Part shown: positions 18,464 to 27,886 of the stretch, piece by piece
Layout of the letters: every line of letters starts with the position of its first letter
Numbering within the stretch: the stretch's first letter is position 1
From: Gammaproteobacteria bacterium
GTDB taxonomy: Bacteria > Pseudomonadota > Gammaproteobacteria > Chromatiales > Chromatiaceae
Assembly: GCA_030148485.1 (NCBI GenBank)
Contig: JASBTJ010000026.1
Location: 1 to 64,000, forward strand
Length of the DNA stretch: 64,000 nucleotides
Reading direction: 5' to 3'
Made by a program: the position numbers and the translations under genes
Notes under the pieces: generated by a model
Told to the model about the DNA's origin: nothing
Database searches by the model: none
Seen by the model: only the letters and a program-made list of their open reading frames with translations

Positions 18464-20332
18464 TTGAGCGAACATCGACAACCAACAGCGGATTCCCAGG
18501 ACGCGGGTGCGGCACGGCGGCGCCCGGCCCTTCGCCTGTTCGTGCCGCCTCAGGCGCCCCCTTCGCCGGACAGCTTCCTACTCGACCCCAAGCAGACCGA
18601 ACTCTGGTTCGAAGCACTGCCCAAGGCCAATGTGGGCGAGACGGCCCGTAGGATCTACAGCACGCTGGTGGATTTCAACCGCATGGAACTGCCACCGGTG
18701 TTACGGGCCCGCAACGCCGAGCAATTTCGGGAACCGGTTGAATACATCTGCAGCAATCTACGCCGCCACTTCATCGATACCGGATTTCCGCTGACCGAGA
18801 AAGGCCAGAAGGCCGCCGCCCTGGCACGGGCGCTGTACCAGGAACTGGCCATCAGCTACAAGGCCATCGTGCAGGACCTGCTCAGTGCCAGCGCAGACCG
18901 CTTCGACCGCAAGCTGCTGGTGATCTCCCTGCACCGCGCCGCCAGCGATATCAAGGCGGCCATGCTGCACGCCAGCCTGGTTTACGCCCCCTGCCCCAAC
19001 GGACTTTGGCGCGAGATCCACGGCATCTACGCGTATGCCTGGCAAAATCGCATCCACCCGATCCAAGTGCGCAACGGGCTGCGTCGCAGCGACGGCCAAA
19101 GCACGCTCGAGTCGGTCTATATCGGTGCCTTGTTGTTCGCGGCGGCCGAGCCCCAGCGGCTGCGCCAGGGCCAGCAGTTGGCCCTGGCCGAGGCGTTACC
19201 GGAGCTGACCCGCCATGTGCGACTGGGCCCAGCGGACGAAGCGCCTGCCGCTGCCGGTCAATTCCAGGTGGACCTGTTTTCCGACAGCCCGCCGGTACGC
19301 AACCCACCCCACGCGCCGGCGGCGAATCGCAGGCTGCGCAATCTCGATCTACAGGTCCTGCTCAAGCACATGCGCAAGCTGTTCGAGGCGACCCCATGGC
19401 AGGGCAGCGCGGGCTCCGATACTCGCGGCAACAAGTTGAGTCGTCAGCTGCTGCGCACCGTGATACATAGCTGGGGCAGCAGCCATGAGCGACGGTTCGT
19501 GCGTACTCGCCAGCATCTGGAACTGAACGTGATCGCCGGCTTGAACAGCCTACACAACCACCTGACGCAACTGGCGCAAACCGAGGACCGCAATGGCGAC
19601 ACGGAAGACCGATACGCCTCCAGTTTCATCAACCAACGCGACATGAAACCGGTCGACCCCTGGTCCGAACCCTTCAGTCACGGACTGGGACGCCCGCTTC
19701 GGGTCGGCGCCGACACGCTGTCAGACGGTCAGTTCGGCGATCCAGACTTCAGCTCCCTGCTACCCGATAGCGCTCCCGCTGCCTCCCCCTCAGAGACCGC
19801 GACCAAGTCCGGTTCCGCGGTACGCACGCTCAACGAGGGTGCCGGCGGCTATTGCATCCAATGGCGGGGAGACGCGCTTCCGCGTATCCGTATCGGTGAA
19901 CTGTTGGGCGTCCAGCGCGACGCCGAGGCCCAGGACTTCAGTTTGGCCGCCATTCGCTGGCTGAGCTACCAACCGGACCAAGCCCTGCTGTTCGGTGCTG
20001 AGATACTGGCCCCGCTCTGCCAGGCCGGCGAAGTGACCCCCGCCGGTGACGCCCGCCAGCACTACCCCACAACGCCGCAACGCTGCCTGGTGGTCCCGCC
20101 AGCCGGCGACCGGGACAACGGCTTTCTGGTGCTACCATCCGCCTTGTTCGCCGTGGGTACGATGCTCACCCTGAACAATGGTGACGAACGCCAGGCCATC
20201 CGCCTGTCGCAGGTGGTCGAAACCACCGGCGCCTACGCCCGTTATCGCTATGACGATACCGCCCCGCCGGGCAAGGATGCCGGCAGCAGCGGCGGCGAAA
20301 ACGACTTCGATGATCTGTGGGGTAACCTGTAG
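18464..20332 (+). CDS. Conserved protein paired with FimX (putative c-di-GMP/pilus regulator)
   Basis: 622 residues, cytoplasmic, no membrane segment. Typical stretches: FLLDPKQTELWFEALPKANVGETARRIY (split by me here for length only in function), helical repeats, and a beta-rich C-terminal ~160 residues with GYCIQWRGDALPRIRIGELLGV that resembles an atypical PilZ-like module. I know this family as the gene regularly found just upstream of a FimX-type GGDEF/EAL protein, as here (76 bases upstream). Its molecular role is unsettled. The start is a TTG without a clear ribosome site, so the first ~25 residues are uncertain. Confidence 0.65.
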   Translation: MSEHRQPTADSQDAGAARRRPALRLFVPPQAPPSPDSFLLDPKQTELWFEALPKANVGETARRIYSTLVDFNRMELPPVLRARNAEQFREPVEYICSNLRRHFIDTGFPLTEKGQKAAALARALYQELAISYKAIVQDLLSASADRFDRKLLVISLHRAASDIKAAMLHASLVYAPCPNGLWREIHGIYAYAWQNRIHPIQVRNGLRRSDGQSTLESVYIGALLFAAAEPQRLRQGQQLALAEALPELTRHVRLGPADEAPAAAGQFQVDLFSDSPPVRNPPHAPAANRRLRNLDLQVLLKHMRKLFEATPWQGSAGSDTRGNKLSRQLLRTVIHSWGSSHERRFVRTRQHLELNVIAGLNSLHNHLTQLAQTEDRNGDTEDRYASSFINQRDMKPVDPWSEPFSHGLGRPLRVGADTLSDGQFGDPDFSSLLPDSAPAASPSETATKSGSAVRTLNEGAGGYCIQWRGDALPRIRIGELLGVQRDAEAQDFSLAAIRWLSYQPDQALLFGAEILAPLCQAGEVTPAGDARQHYPTTPQRCLVVPPAGDRDNGFLVLPSALFAVGTMLTLNNGDERQAIRLSQVVETTGAYARYRYDDTAPPGKDAGSSGGENDFDDLWGNL

Positions 20333-20408
20333 CGCGCACCCGACCCTGTTCCAGAGCGCCCGAAACCGCTACGCTAGGGCGGCCACACTTGTAATTTGTA
20401 GGACATAA

Positions 20409-22511
20409 ATGGCAGTCAGCGCCGACACCATGCTCAAGGCGGTCGAGCACGGAGCGAACACCCTCAGTCTCCTCGTCTATGGATGCTCGCTCAGTGATAC
20501 CGACGCCTATGTGAAGACATTACGCAATCACGGTCTGGCGATCCATGCAGACCGCGCAGCCAACTTGGCGCAACTGGGCGAACGCCTGGATGCCGCGTAC
20601 GATTTTTACCTGGTGAACTGCGACTTGGCCGGCGACGACTGTCAGGTGGTCCTTGAAAACCTGCGCCAAGCCAGCGAATACACTCCCCTGCTGCTGCTGT
20701 CCGGCGATCCTGCCACGCACCTGCCGTTGGCCCAAGAGTTCAATGCCCGGGATCTGTTGCCGCCCAAGGACGAGCAGCGACTTCAGTTCGCCATGCACCG
20801 CGAGTTTCGCGACCTGCTCGCGCACCGTGAATTGCTCCGCCTGCAACAGCGGCTGCAGGAGGCCGAGCAACGCTGTTCCGCGCTGATCCACAGCTCCCGA
20901 GACGCAATCGCCTATGTACACGAAGGGATGCACGTGGGTGCCAACCCCGGGTATCTGGCCATGTTCGGCTTCGGCGACGAGAGCGAGCTGGAAGGCCTGC
21001 CGCTGATGGATCTGATCGCGCCGGAAGAGCGTGCCCGCTTCAAAACCGTCCTGCGCAAGATCAGTGGCAACGACAGCGCCGACAGACTGGAGGTCGCCTG
21101 TATTCGCGGCGACGGCAGGACCTTTCGCGCGCTGATGGAGTTCACGCCGTCACAAGTGGACGACGAGCCCTGTACGCAGATCATCATACGCGACCAATCC
21201 CAGTTCCAGGACCTGGAAAACCGCATCGAGGAACTGACCAGCCGCGACGCGCATACCGGCCTGTACAATCGCAGTTTCATGATGGAGCGGATCGAGGCGC
21301 AGGTCGCTCGCCTGGACGACAAGCGCCCCCCCATGCATCTGTTGTTGCTGACGGTAAGCAACTGCGCCGAGATCTGCCACAACCACGGCGTGGAACTGAG
21401 TGAATCCCTGTTGCAGATTTTTTCCCGCCGACTGTCGGAATTGACCGAGGAAATGGGTACCCTGGCGCGCTTTGGCGACCACGACTTCGCCTTGCTGTTG
21501 GGCCCAAACCAGGACCCGCGTGAAGCCGCGCAGCAGCTGTTGGATGGACTGGCAGCGTTGCCCGGCGATGCGCCGCCGGTGGACCCGATATTCAGCATCG
21601 GTATATCGCCTTCCAACGGACCCATGGTACTCAGCGCCGGCGATCTGGTGAACCGCGCCCTACGTGCCCGTCATCAGGCCGAAAGCCAGGGCGGCAACTG
21701 CTTCGTGTTGTACGAAAGCGTAGAAGAAGCGGTGGATGCCAGCTCCGGGTTCGACCCGGACGTCAGTCGGCTGATTGAACGCGCGGTCCCGGAAGAGCGC
21801 CTGCGCCTGGTCTACCAACCCATCGTCAGCCTGCAGGGCGACGCGCGGGAAAACTATTCGGTACTGCTGCGCCTGAGCAACGACCAAGGACAGGAGCTGC
21901 GCCCGGCGGAATTTCTTGAGACCGCCCGCGAGACCGGGCATATGATCGAGATCGACCGCTGGGTGATCCAGCACGCCCTGGCGGAACTCAGTCGCCAACG
22001 GGAGCACGGCCGCAAGGTCAATTTCGTGATCACCCTGTCCCGCGAGGCCTTGTCCGACGAAAGCGTCGTGCTGTGGCTTTGCGATTGCCTGCGCGAATAC
22101 CGCGCCAAAGGGGCCTGGGTCACCTTGCAGATCCGCAAGCGTGACATCCGCGCCGACCTGCAGGCGGCGCGCAGCACCATAGAAAGCCTGAAAAAGATCA
22201 ACTGCAAGGTCATGGTGGACGCCTTCGATGACGGCGCCTCATCCGATGCCCTGCTGCGGCACCTGCCGATCGACCTGGTCAAACTCAAACCGGAACTGCT
22301 GGACGACATCGCCACCAACCCGGCCAGTCAGGAAAGCCTGCAGGAGTTGAACGCCACTTTGCAAAGCCGTGGCGTCAAGACCATCGCCCTCGGTATCGAA
22401 GACGCCAATACCCTGGCGGCGCTGTGGAACGTGGGGGTGAACTTCGTCCAGGGCTACTTCGTCCAGCCACCCAGCGCCCAGCTCGACCACGACGACAACG
22501 CCGGCAGCTGA
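20409..22511 (+). CDS. FimX-like c-di-GMP receptor (receiver-PAS-degenerate GGDEF-degenerate EAL)
   Basis: 700 residues. An N-terminal receiver-like domain (about 18-125) lacks a clear phospho-acceptor, a PAS domain (about 155-275) follows, then a GGDEF domain (about 285-430) whose signature is FGDHDF, not GGDEF, and an EAL domain (about 450-690). In the EAL domain the motif is YSVLLRL instead of EALLR, and the catalytic acidic residues are largely replaced. It should therefore bind but neither make nor cleave c-di-GMP, as known for FimX, which steers type IV pilus assembly at the pole. The upstream gene is its usual companion. Confidence 0.88.
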   Translation: MAVSADTMLKAVEHGANTLSLLVYGCSLSDTDAYVKTLRNHGLAIHADRAANLAQLGERLDAAYDFYLVNCDLAGDDCQVVLENLRQASEYTPLLLLSGDPATHLPLAQEFNARDLLPPKDEQRLQFAMHREFRDLLAHRELLRLQQRLQEAEQRCSALIHSSRDAIAYVHEGMHVGANPGYLAMFGFGDESELEGLPLMDLIAPEERARFKTVLRKISGNDSADRLEVACIRGDGRTFRALMEFTPSQVDDEPCTQIIIRDQSQFQDLENRIEELTSRDAHTGLYNRSFMMERIEAQVARLDDKRPPMHLLLLTVSNCAEICHNHGVELSESLLQIFSRRLSELTEEMGTLARFGDHDFALLLGPNQDPREAAQQLLDGLAALPGDAPPVDPIFSIGISPSNGPMVLSAGDLVNRALRARHQAESQGGNCFVLYESVEEAVDASSGFDPDVSRLIERAVPEERLRLVYQPIVSLQGDARENYSVLLRLSNDQGQELRPAEFLETARETGHMIEIDRWVIQHALAELSRQREHGRKVNFVITLSREALSDESVVLWLCDCLREYRAKGAWVTLQIRKRDIRADLQAARSTIESLKKINCKVMVDAFDDGASSDALLRHLPIDLVKLKPELLDDIATNPASQESLQELNATLQSRGVKTIALGIEDANTLAALWNVGVNFVQGYFVQPPSAQLDHDDNAGS

Positions 22512-23423
22512 TCAGCCGTTGGCCACCCCGTGCGGCACATGACCGGTGGGCACGTGCTGGCTGGCCGATTCACAGTGACCGCGCTGATCGTCGAAGAAGA
22601 TATCCGCACCGAAGGCCTTGAGAAAAGCGGCCTTGTCCATGCCACCAAGAAACAGCGCCTCGTCGATACGGATGTTCCAGTCCCGCAGGGTGCGGATCAC
22701 GCGCTCGTGTGCCGGAGCGCCGCGGGCCGTGCACAGGGCGGTGCGAATAGGCATGGCGCCGGGCGGTGCCGCGACCTGCATCTGATGCATCACCTGCAGG
22801 AAGCGCTTGAACGGCCCACCCGGCAGAGGTTGCCGGGCCGCGGCCCGCTCGCTGTCCTCAAAGGCTGTCAGACCCTGCTCCCGGTACACTCGCTCGGCAT
22901 CGTCGGAGAACAACACCGCGTCACCATCGAAGGCAATGCGTAACTGACCACCGTCCGTTCCCGCGGCCTTGGGTCGCGCACTCGCCACGAGGGTTGCCGC
23001 AGCCATTCCGGCATGTAGCGCCTGGCGCACGTCGTCGGCATCGGCGGACAGGAACAGATGGGCGCCCAAGGCCGCCGCGTAGGTGAAGGGTGAACCACCG
23101 CCGGTGAACGCTGCCCGGGTGATATTGAGCTTGTGGTGCTGGATCGAGTTGAAGATGCGCAGTCCGGTGTCCGCGCTGTTACGGGACATGAGCACCACCT
23201 CGACCTTGACCCGACCGTCGAACTGATCATTTAGCCCGAGCAGCTTGCGCACCAGCGGATACGCCTCGCCGGTTTCGAGCACATCGTCTTCATGCTCGAT
23301 CTGATAATTGCAATACGCCTCGATCCCCTGCTCTTCGAATACCCGGTGGGATTCGCTCATGTCGAACAGTGCACGCGACGAGATCGCCACCACCAGTTTG
23401 AGTTGTTGCGCTTGCGGCTCCAT
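22512..23423 (-). CDS. 5'-nucleotidase, cytosolic NT5C1-like family
   Basis: 303 residues, cytoplasmic. HAD-like family: LVVAISSRALFDMSESHRVFEEQG at the N-terminus, VEVVLMSRNSADTGLRIF, TRAAFTGGGSPFTY, RIAFDGDAVLFSDDAERVY (split Asp-x-Asp catalytic motif) and IDEALFLGGMDKAAFLKAFGADIFFDDQ. The family dephosphorylates nucleoside monophosphates. It is transcribed alone, convergent with the FimX-like gene (stops adjoin with no gap) and divergent from the ROK kinase. Confidence 0.85.
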   Translation of the reverse strand: MEPQAQQLKLVVAISSRALFDMSESHRVFEEQGIEAYCNYQIEHEDDVLETGEAYPLVRKLLGLNDQFDGRVKVEVVLMSRNSADTGLRIFNSIQHHKLNITRAAFTGGGSPFTYAAALGAHLFLSADADDVRQALHAGMAAATLVASARPKAAGTDGGQLRIAFDGDAVLFSDDAERVYREQGLTAFEDSERAAARQPLPGGPFKRFLQVMHQMQVAAPPGAMPIRTALCTARGAPAHERVIRTLRDWNIRIDEALFLGGMDKAAFLKAFGADIFFDDQRGHCESASQHVPTGHVPHGVANG

Positions 23424-23491
23424 ACGCCGAGTCTAACGCAGTAGACTGCCCGGCATGTACAGGCCAGTGGGCGATGCCGGACAATGGCGCC

Positions 23492-24400
23492 ATGACCCTA
23501 CGTATCGGCATCGACCTCGGCGGTACCAAGATCGAAGGCCTGGCGCTGGCGCCGGACGGCACCGAGCTGGCCCGCTTGCGTGTTGCCACCCCACAGAGTG
23601 ACTACGCCGCCACGCTCGGTCGCATTGCCGATGTGGTGGACCGGCTGGAGCAAAAAGCAGGCGGCAGAAGCCGTGTGGGAATCGGCACGCCGGGCTCGAT
23701 TTCGCCTTACAACGGACGGATGCGCAATGCCAACTCCACCTGCCTGAACGGCCAGGCCCTGGATCACGACTTGTCGGCACTACTGGAGCGCCCGCTACGC
23801 ATCGCCAATGACGCCGACTGCTTCACCCTGTCCGAGGCCAGTGACGGCGCAGGCGCCGGTGCCCTGAGCGTGTTCGGGGTGATCATCGGCACCGGCACCG
23901 GAGGCGGTCTGGTGATCGGCGGCCGCCTGCTGGACGGACCCAACCGCATCGCCGGCGAGTGGGGGCACAACCCCCTGCCCTGGCCGACCGATGACGAGCG
24001 TCCCGGGGCAGCGTGCTATTGCGGCAAACGCGGTTGCATCGAAACCTTTCTGTCGGGCCCGGGCCTGAGCGCCAGCTATCGACGTGCCGGCGGCGCGGAA
24101 CTGGATGCCCAAACGATCTGCGACAAGGCCGACGCGGGCGAACGCCTGTCTATGGACGTCGTCGACACCTATGTCGACCGCTTGGCCAGGTCGCTGGCGA
24201 GTGTCATCAATCTGCTCGACCCCGAGGTGATCGTACTGGGCGGCGGCCTGTCCAAGCTGACCCGCCTGTACCGGGAGGTACCCGACCGTTGGGCAAGATA
24301 TGTGTTCTCGGAGCAGGTCCGCACCCGGCTCAGTCCGCCGCTTCACGGCGATGCCAGCGGCGTTCGCGGTGCCGCCCGATTGTGGCCGTGCGGCGACTGA
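23492..24400 (+). CDS. ROK-family sugar kinase (fructokinase / N-acetylhexosamine kinase-like)
   Basis: 302 residues from the ATG at 23492; a start at 23474 adds six residues without similarity. It has ATP-binding IGIDLGGTKIEGLAL, IGTPGSI, ANDADCFTLSEA with the catalytic Asp, GTGTGGG, and the zinc site ACYCGKRGCIETFLSGPGL with the conserved Cys-rich pattern. ROK kinases phosphorylate fructose, mannose, N-acetylglucosamine or N-acetylmannosamine; the substrate is not decidable here. It is followed directly by a mobile repeat. Confidence 0.92.
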   Translation: MTLRIGIDLGGTKIEGLALAPDGTELARLRVATPQSDYAATLGRIADVVDRLEQKAGGRSRVGIGTPGSISPYNGRMRNANSTCLNGQALDHDLSALLERPLRIANDADCFTLSEASDGAGAGALSVFGVIIGTGTGGGLVIGGRLLDGPNRIAGEWGHNPLPWPTDDERPGAACYCGKRGCIETFLSGPGLSASYRRAGGAELDAQTICDKADAGERLSMDVVDTYVDRLARSLASVINLLDPEVIVLGGGLSKLTRLYREVPDRWARYVFSEQVRTRLSPPLHGDASGVRGAARLWPCGD

Positions 24401-24416
24401 AGCACTCAACCGGTCG

Positions 24417-24574
24417 CTAGGGAAGCGCTGAATAAATCCATCCTGGACTTCTCAGCACACGCTGCGCTGCAAACGCGGTTTACGGCTTGCTTCAAAATCA
24501 GTCACTTGCAGTGACCGATTTTGGCGGCACCCCCCTGTGCCGCGGAACCTCTGAATTTTTCAGAGCTTCCCTAG
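24417..24574 (-). mobile_element. ~155 bp MITE-like element, copy 2
   Basis: Inverted relative to the other copies. Both ends read CTAGGGAAGC, so the termini and the TA flanks are best preserved here. The right end supplies the TAG stop of the HDOD gene (24571-24573). Internal sequence includes GTCCATCCT-like and CGATTTTGGCGGCACC blocks shared with copies 1, 3 and 4. No ORF of its own. Confidence 0.9.
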
Positions 24575-25419
24575 TCGATCATGCGTGCCGCAAGCTGCTT
24601 GAGCTCATCCAGCCGGCCGTGGAATTCATGCACGATACGCTGGAACTGCGCCGCCGCCGCATCCGGTGCCGGTACATCCGGCAGTTCGTCCGCCAGACTG
24701 GCCGACACCCAGGCGCGGGCCGCAGCCACCACTTGAACCAGCGCCAGATTCGACCCGCTGTGCTGCGCCCGTGCCAGAAAACCGATGGTGTGCTGCACCA
24801 CCTCGGGCAATTGCCAGCGGAACGCCAACCATTCCCCGGCCTGCCAACGGTCGACACCCAGATGCACCCGTTCCAGCTCGACGATGTCCAGCTCCGGAGC
24901 GTCCTGATGCGCGTGGATCGCGTCGCACGCCAGATCGGCACGCAGATGCACCAGTGCCAACTGGCCTAACGAATGCAACAGACCGCAAAGATAGGCGGCA
25001 TCGGGATGCACCACCTCGGGGTTCCCAACCGCGCGGGCAAGATCGCGGCTCAGGGCCGCGGTACCCAATGACACCACCCAATAGTGCTGCACGTCGAACG
25101 CGGGACAACGCCTGGTATCGAAACTTCCGGCCAGGGCCATGCTAAGTGCCAGGCTACGCACCATGTCCAAACCCAGCACGCGGATGATCGCCTCTTCCAT
25201 CCCCAGCACAGGCCGGCTCTGACCGAAGAACGCCGAATTGGCCAAGCCGACGATGCGTGCCGTGATGGGCGCATCCTTCTCCAGGATGGCGGCCAACCCA
25301 CGTGCGTCCAGGTCAGGCGCGGACGCCACACGCAGCAATTCGTTCGCCGTCGTCGATAGCGGTGGAATCTGCTCCAAACGCAGAATATCGTCCTTAACCG
25401 CACCCGATACCACCGTCAT
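24571..25419 (-). CDS. HDOD-domain signalling protein
   Basis: 282 residues with a single HDOD domain (about 12-205): LRLEQIPPLSTTANELLRVA, ITARIVGLANSAFFGQ, IRVLGLDMVRSLALS, AYLCGLLHSLGQLALVHL. HDOD proteins are HD-like but usually lack the metal-binding pair and act as scaffolds or sensors in c-di-GMP, motility or surface regulation; the partner is unknown. It starts at the ATG at 25419 with a GCGAGG just before. Its stop codon lies within the border of MITE copy 2, but the protein ends naturally (LKQLAARMID). Confidence 0.9.
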   Translation of the reverse strand: MTVVSGAVKDDILRLEQIPPLSTTANELLRVASAPDLDARGLAAILEKDAPITARIVGLANSAFFGQSRPVLGMEEAIIRVLGLDMVRSLALSMALAGSFDTRRCPAFDVQHYWVVSLGTAALSRDLARAVGNPEVVHPDAAYLCGLLHSLGQLALVHLRADLACDAIHAHQDAPELDIVELERVHLGVDRWQAGEWLAFRWQLPEVVQHTIGFLARAQHSGSNLALVQVVAAARAWVSASLADELPDVPAPDAAAAQFQRIVHEFHGRLDELKQLAARMID

Positions 25420-25515
25420 CCTCGCAAAACCTCACAGATCATTAGTGTTCATCAGGCGTAGCGGCCGGATAATGGGAAGCTTGATACCTTCCACGGTCCG
25501 AACAGGCGCCCGATC

Positions 25516-25872
25516 ATGAGTCACATCCCTACTGACATCACTCTCTGCAAGGGCAGCCGTACACTGCGCCTAAGCTACCCGGACGGCCAACACGTCGAGC
25601 TGCCTTGCGAGTACCTGCGCGTCTACGCACCCTCGGCCGACGTGAGCGGACTCAACGGCAAGCTGGTCACCCACAAGGAGCAGGTGAACATCGCGGAACT
25701 CGAGCCGGTCGGTGCCTATGCGCTGCGTATCCGCTTTGACGATGGCCACAAATCCGGGGTGTACTCCTGGCAATATCTGCGTGAACTTGGTGACAACCAG
25801 GATGAATATTGGCAAGACTATCTCGACCGCCTGGACAGCCAGGGAATCCAACGTCGTGATTCGTCGCGCTAG
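25516..25872 (+). CDS. DUF971 / gamma-butyrobetaine hydroxylase-like N-domain protein
   Basis: 118 residues. It is the stand-alone version of the small zinc-finger-like domain at the N-terminus of gamma-butyrobetaine hydroxylases: LRLSYPDGQHVELPCEYLRVYAPSA, then EPVGAYALRIRFDDGHKSGVYSWQYLREL. Some homologues sit with Fe-S carrier genes, and an Fe-S link has been proposed for the family. It is divergent from the HDOD gene and followed by ~200 bases before nrtR. Function here unknown. Confidence 0.88.
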   Translation: MSHIPTDITLCKGSRTLRLSYPDGQHVELPCEYLRVYAPSADVSGLNGKLVTHKEQVNIAELEPVGAYALRIRFDDGHKSGVYSWQYLRELGDNQDEYWQDYLDRLDSQGIQRRDSSR

Positions 25873-26051
25873 CAACGGGCAAGGAACCGCCGCGCCGCAG
25901 GGGCAAGCAACCGGCGACCGTGGAGCCCGGGCGCGCATTGCACCGGGTGGCGCGCTACCGCCCGAGTCCGCGTCCACACGCGGCGGGCACCGCGCACAGC
26001 AACCCGGCAACCGACGTGGCCAGTGGCTCCCTGGCGCCGGCGCATCGGTGT

Positions 26052-26063
26052 AAACTGTAGTTT
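26052..26063. promoter_or_regulatory. Candidate NrtR operator
   Basis: Inverted repeat AAACT-GT-AGTTT ending 12 bases before the nrtR start codon. NrtR proteins autoregulate and control NAD genes through short AT-rich palindromes in such positions. The assignment is by position and symmetry only. Confidence 0.45.
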
Positions 26064-26075
26064 TTTGCCAAGCCC

Positions 26076-26753
26076 ATGCCGTACTGCTACGACTACCCGC
26101 GCCCCGCCGTCACCACGGATGTCGTGTTGATCACGCTGCGCGAAAGACGTCTGCAAGTGTTGCTGATCCGGCGTGCCAATGCGCCTTTTGCGGGAAACTG
26201 GGCACTGCCCGGCGGCTTTCTGGACATGGATGAAACACTCTCGAACTGCGCACGCCGGGAACTGGCCGAAGAGACCGGCATCACCACCGAGACGGTGCAC
26301 ATGGAGCAACTGCATGCGTTCGGCGCCCCGCAACGGGATCCGCGCGGCCGGGTCGTCAGCGTGGCCTACCTGGCGCTGGCGTGCGGCGCCACCCTGCCGG
26401 CCGTGGTCGCCGCTTCCGACGCGGCCGAGGCCGCTTGGTTCGAATTGGATGAACTGCCTACCCTGGCCTTCGATCACGCCCGGATCGTGCAATGCGGGCA
26501 AGACCGGCTGCAGACCCACCTGCATGATGGCTCCGCGGCCAGACATCTGCTGCCGAGGTATTTCACGCTGAGCGAACTTCAACACCTGTACGAGCAGTTG
26601 CAGGGCCACGCTCTGGATAAGCGCAACTTTCGCAAGCGGGTGCTGACACGCGGTCTGGTGGAAAGCACCGGCCGACTGCGCAGGACCGGAAAATCCCGGC
26701 CCGCCCGCGAGTATCGTATGACGCCCCTAGCCGGGGTGGAGATGTCCCCATGA
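26076..26753 (+). CDS. nrtR: NrtR-type Nudix transcriptional regulator of NAD metabolism
   Basis: 225 residues: a Nudix domain (about 10-145) joined to a winged-helix domain (about 150-220, [21 protein letters not shown]). NrtR represses NAD-synthesis genes and is released by ADP-ribose. Unlike many NrtR proteins the Nudix box looks intact (GGFLDMDE, then [10 protein letters not shown]), so hydrolase activity may be retained. Its stop overlaps the nadA start (ATGA), which fits control of NAD biosynthesis in one operon. A Nudix NAD-precursor hydrolase without regulatory role is the alternative. Confidence 0.88.
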   Translation: MPYCYDYPRPAVTTDVVLITLRERRLQVLLIRRANAPFAGNWALPGGFLDMDETLSNCARRELAEETGITTETVHMEQLHAFGAPQRDPRGRVVSVAYLALACGATLPAVVAASDAAEAAWFELDELPTLAFDHARIVQCGQDRLQTHLHDGSAARHLLPRYFTLSELQHLYEQLQGHALDKRNFRKRVLTRGLVESTGRLRRTGKSRPAREYRMTPLAGVEMSP

Positions 26754-27808
26754 CCAACAACGACAGCCGGATGCACCTCGATCGCTCGGCCCCACACACG
26801 ATCCAGGTACCCGCCCACCCGATCTGGCCGGCCCTTAACGATGCCGACAAGGCCGCCTTGCGCGACCGCGTCAAACAGTTGCTGCGCGAACAGAATGCGG
26901 TACTGGTGGCGCATTACTATGTCGATGGTGACCTGCAGGAACTGGCCGAAGAAACCGGCGGTTGTGTCGCGGACTCGTTGGAGATGGCCCGCTTCGGCAC
27001 CACCACGGACGCGGACACGCTGGTGGTCTGCGGCGTCCGCTTCATGGGCGAGACAGCCAAGATACTCAACCCGGAAAAGCGGGTGATCATGCCTGATCTG
27101 GACGCCACCTGCTCCTTGGACGAGGCCTGCCCGGCCGATCAGTTCAGTGCCTTTTGCGACCAACACCGGGACCGCACCGTGGTGGTGTATGCCAATACCA
27201 GTGCGGCGGTCAAGGCCAGGGCCGACTGGGTGGTCACCTCCGGCATTGCACTGGATATCGTGCGGCACCTGCACGAACGCGGCGAAAAAATCCTCTGGGC
27301 GCCGGATCGCCACCTGGGCCACTACGTGCAACGCACCACCGGTGCCGACATGCTGCTCTGGAACGGCGCCTGCGTCGTGCACGAGGAATTCAAATCCTTC
27401 GGCTTGCAGCGCCTGCGCAAACTGCATCCCGACGCCGCGGTCCTGGTACACCCCGAATCGCCGGATGAAGTGGTCGATCAGGCGGACGTGGTCGGGTCAA
27501 CCACGGCCTTGATCAAGGCTGTGCAAAATCTGCCGAACAAGGAATTCATCGTTGCCACCGATGACGGGATCTTCTGGAAGATGCACCAGTTGGCGCCGGA
27601 CAAGAAGTTGATTGCCGCCCCGACGGCCGGTGAAGGCGCGACCTGCGAGTCCTGCGCCCACTGCCCCTGGATGGCGATGAACGCGCTGCAAAATCTTGAG
27701 ACGGTCCTACGCTCAGGTGCCAATGCCATCGAGATCGATCCCGACACCCGTGAACGTGCCGTGACGTCGATCCGCCGCATGCTGGATTTCGCGGCACAGC
27801 GTCAGTAA
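26750..27808 (+). CDS. nadA: Quinolinate synthase NadA
   Basis: 352 residues. It condenses iminoaspartate with dihydroxyacetone phosphate to quinolinate, first dedicated steps of de novo NAD. Signatures: [20 protein letters not shown], the first Fe-S Cys in [44 protein letters not shown] and the C-terminal [13 protein letters not shown] region with the [4Fe-4S] Cys. Translationally coupled to nrtR by a 4-base overlap. Confidence 0.98.
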   Translation: MTNNDSRMHLDRSAPHTIQVPAHPIWPALNDADKAALRDRVKQLLREQNAVLVAHYYVDGDLQELAEETGGCVADSLEMARFGTTTDADTLVVCGVRFMGETAKILNPEKRVIMPDLDATCSLDEACPADQFSAFCDQHRDRTVVVYANTSAAVKARADWVVTSGIALDIVRHLHERGEKILWAPDRHLGHYVQRTTGADMLLWNGACVVHEEFKSFGLQRLRKLHPDAAVLVHPESPDEVVDQADVVGSTTALIKAVQNLPNKEFIVATDDGIFWKMHQLAPDKKLIAAPTAGEGATCESCAHCPWMAMNALQNLETVLRSGANAIEIDPDTRERAVTSIRRMLDFAAQRQ

Positions 27809-27886
27809 CCGAACCTCGGTCACGGCGGCAGCAAAACAGGATGTTTACGCCCCCTGGGGTCACCCGGGTCAATGTCAGGAGAACAT

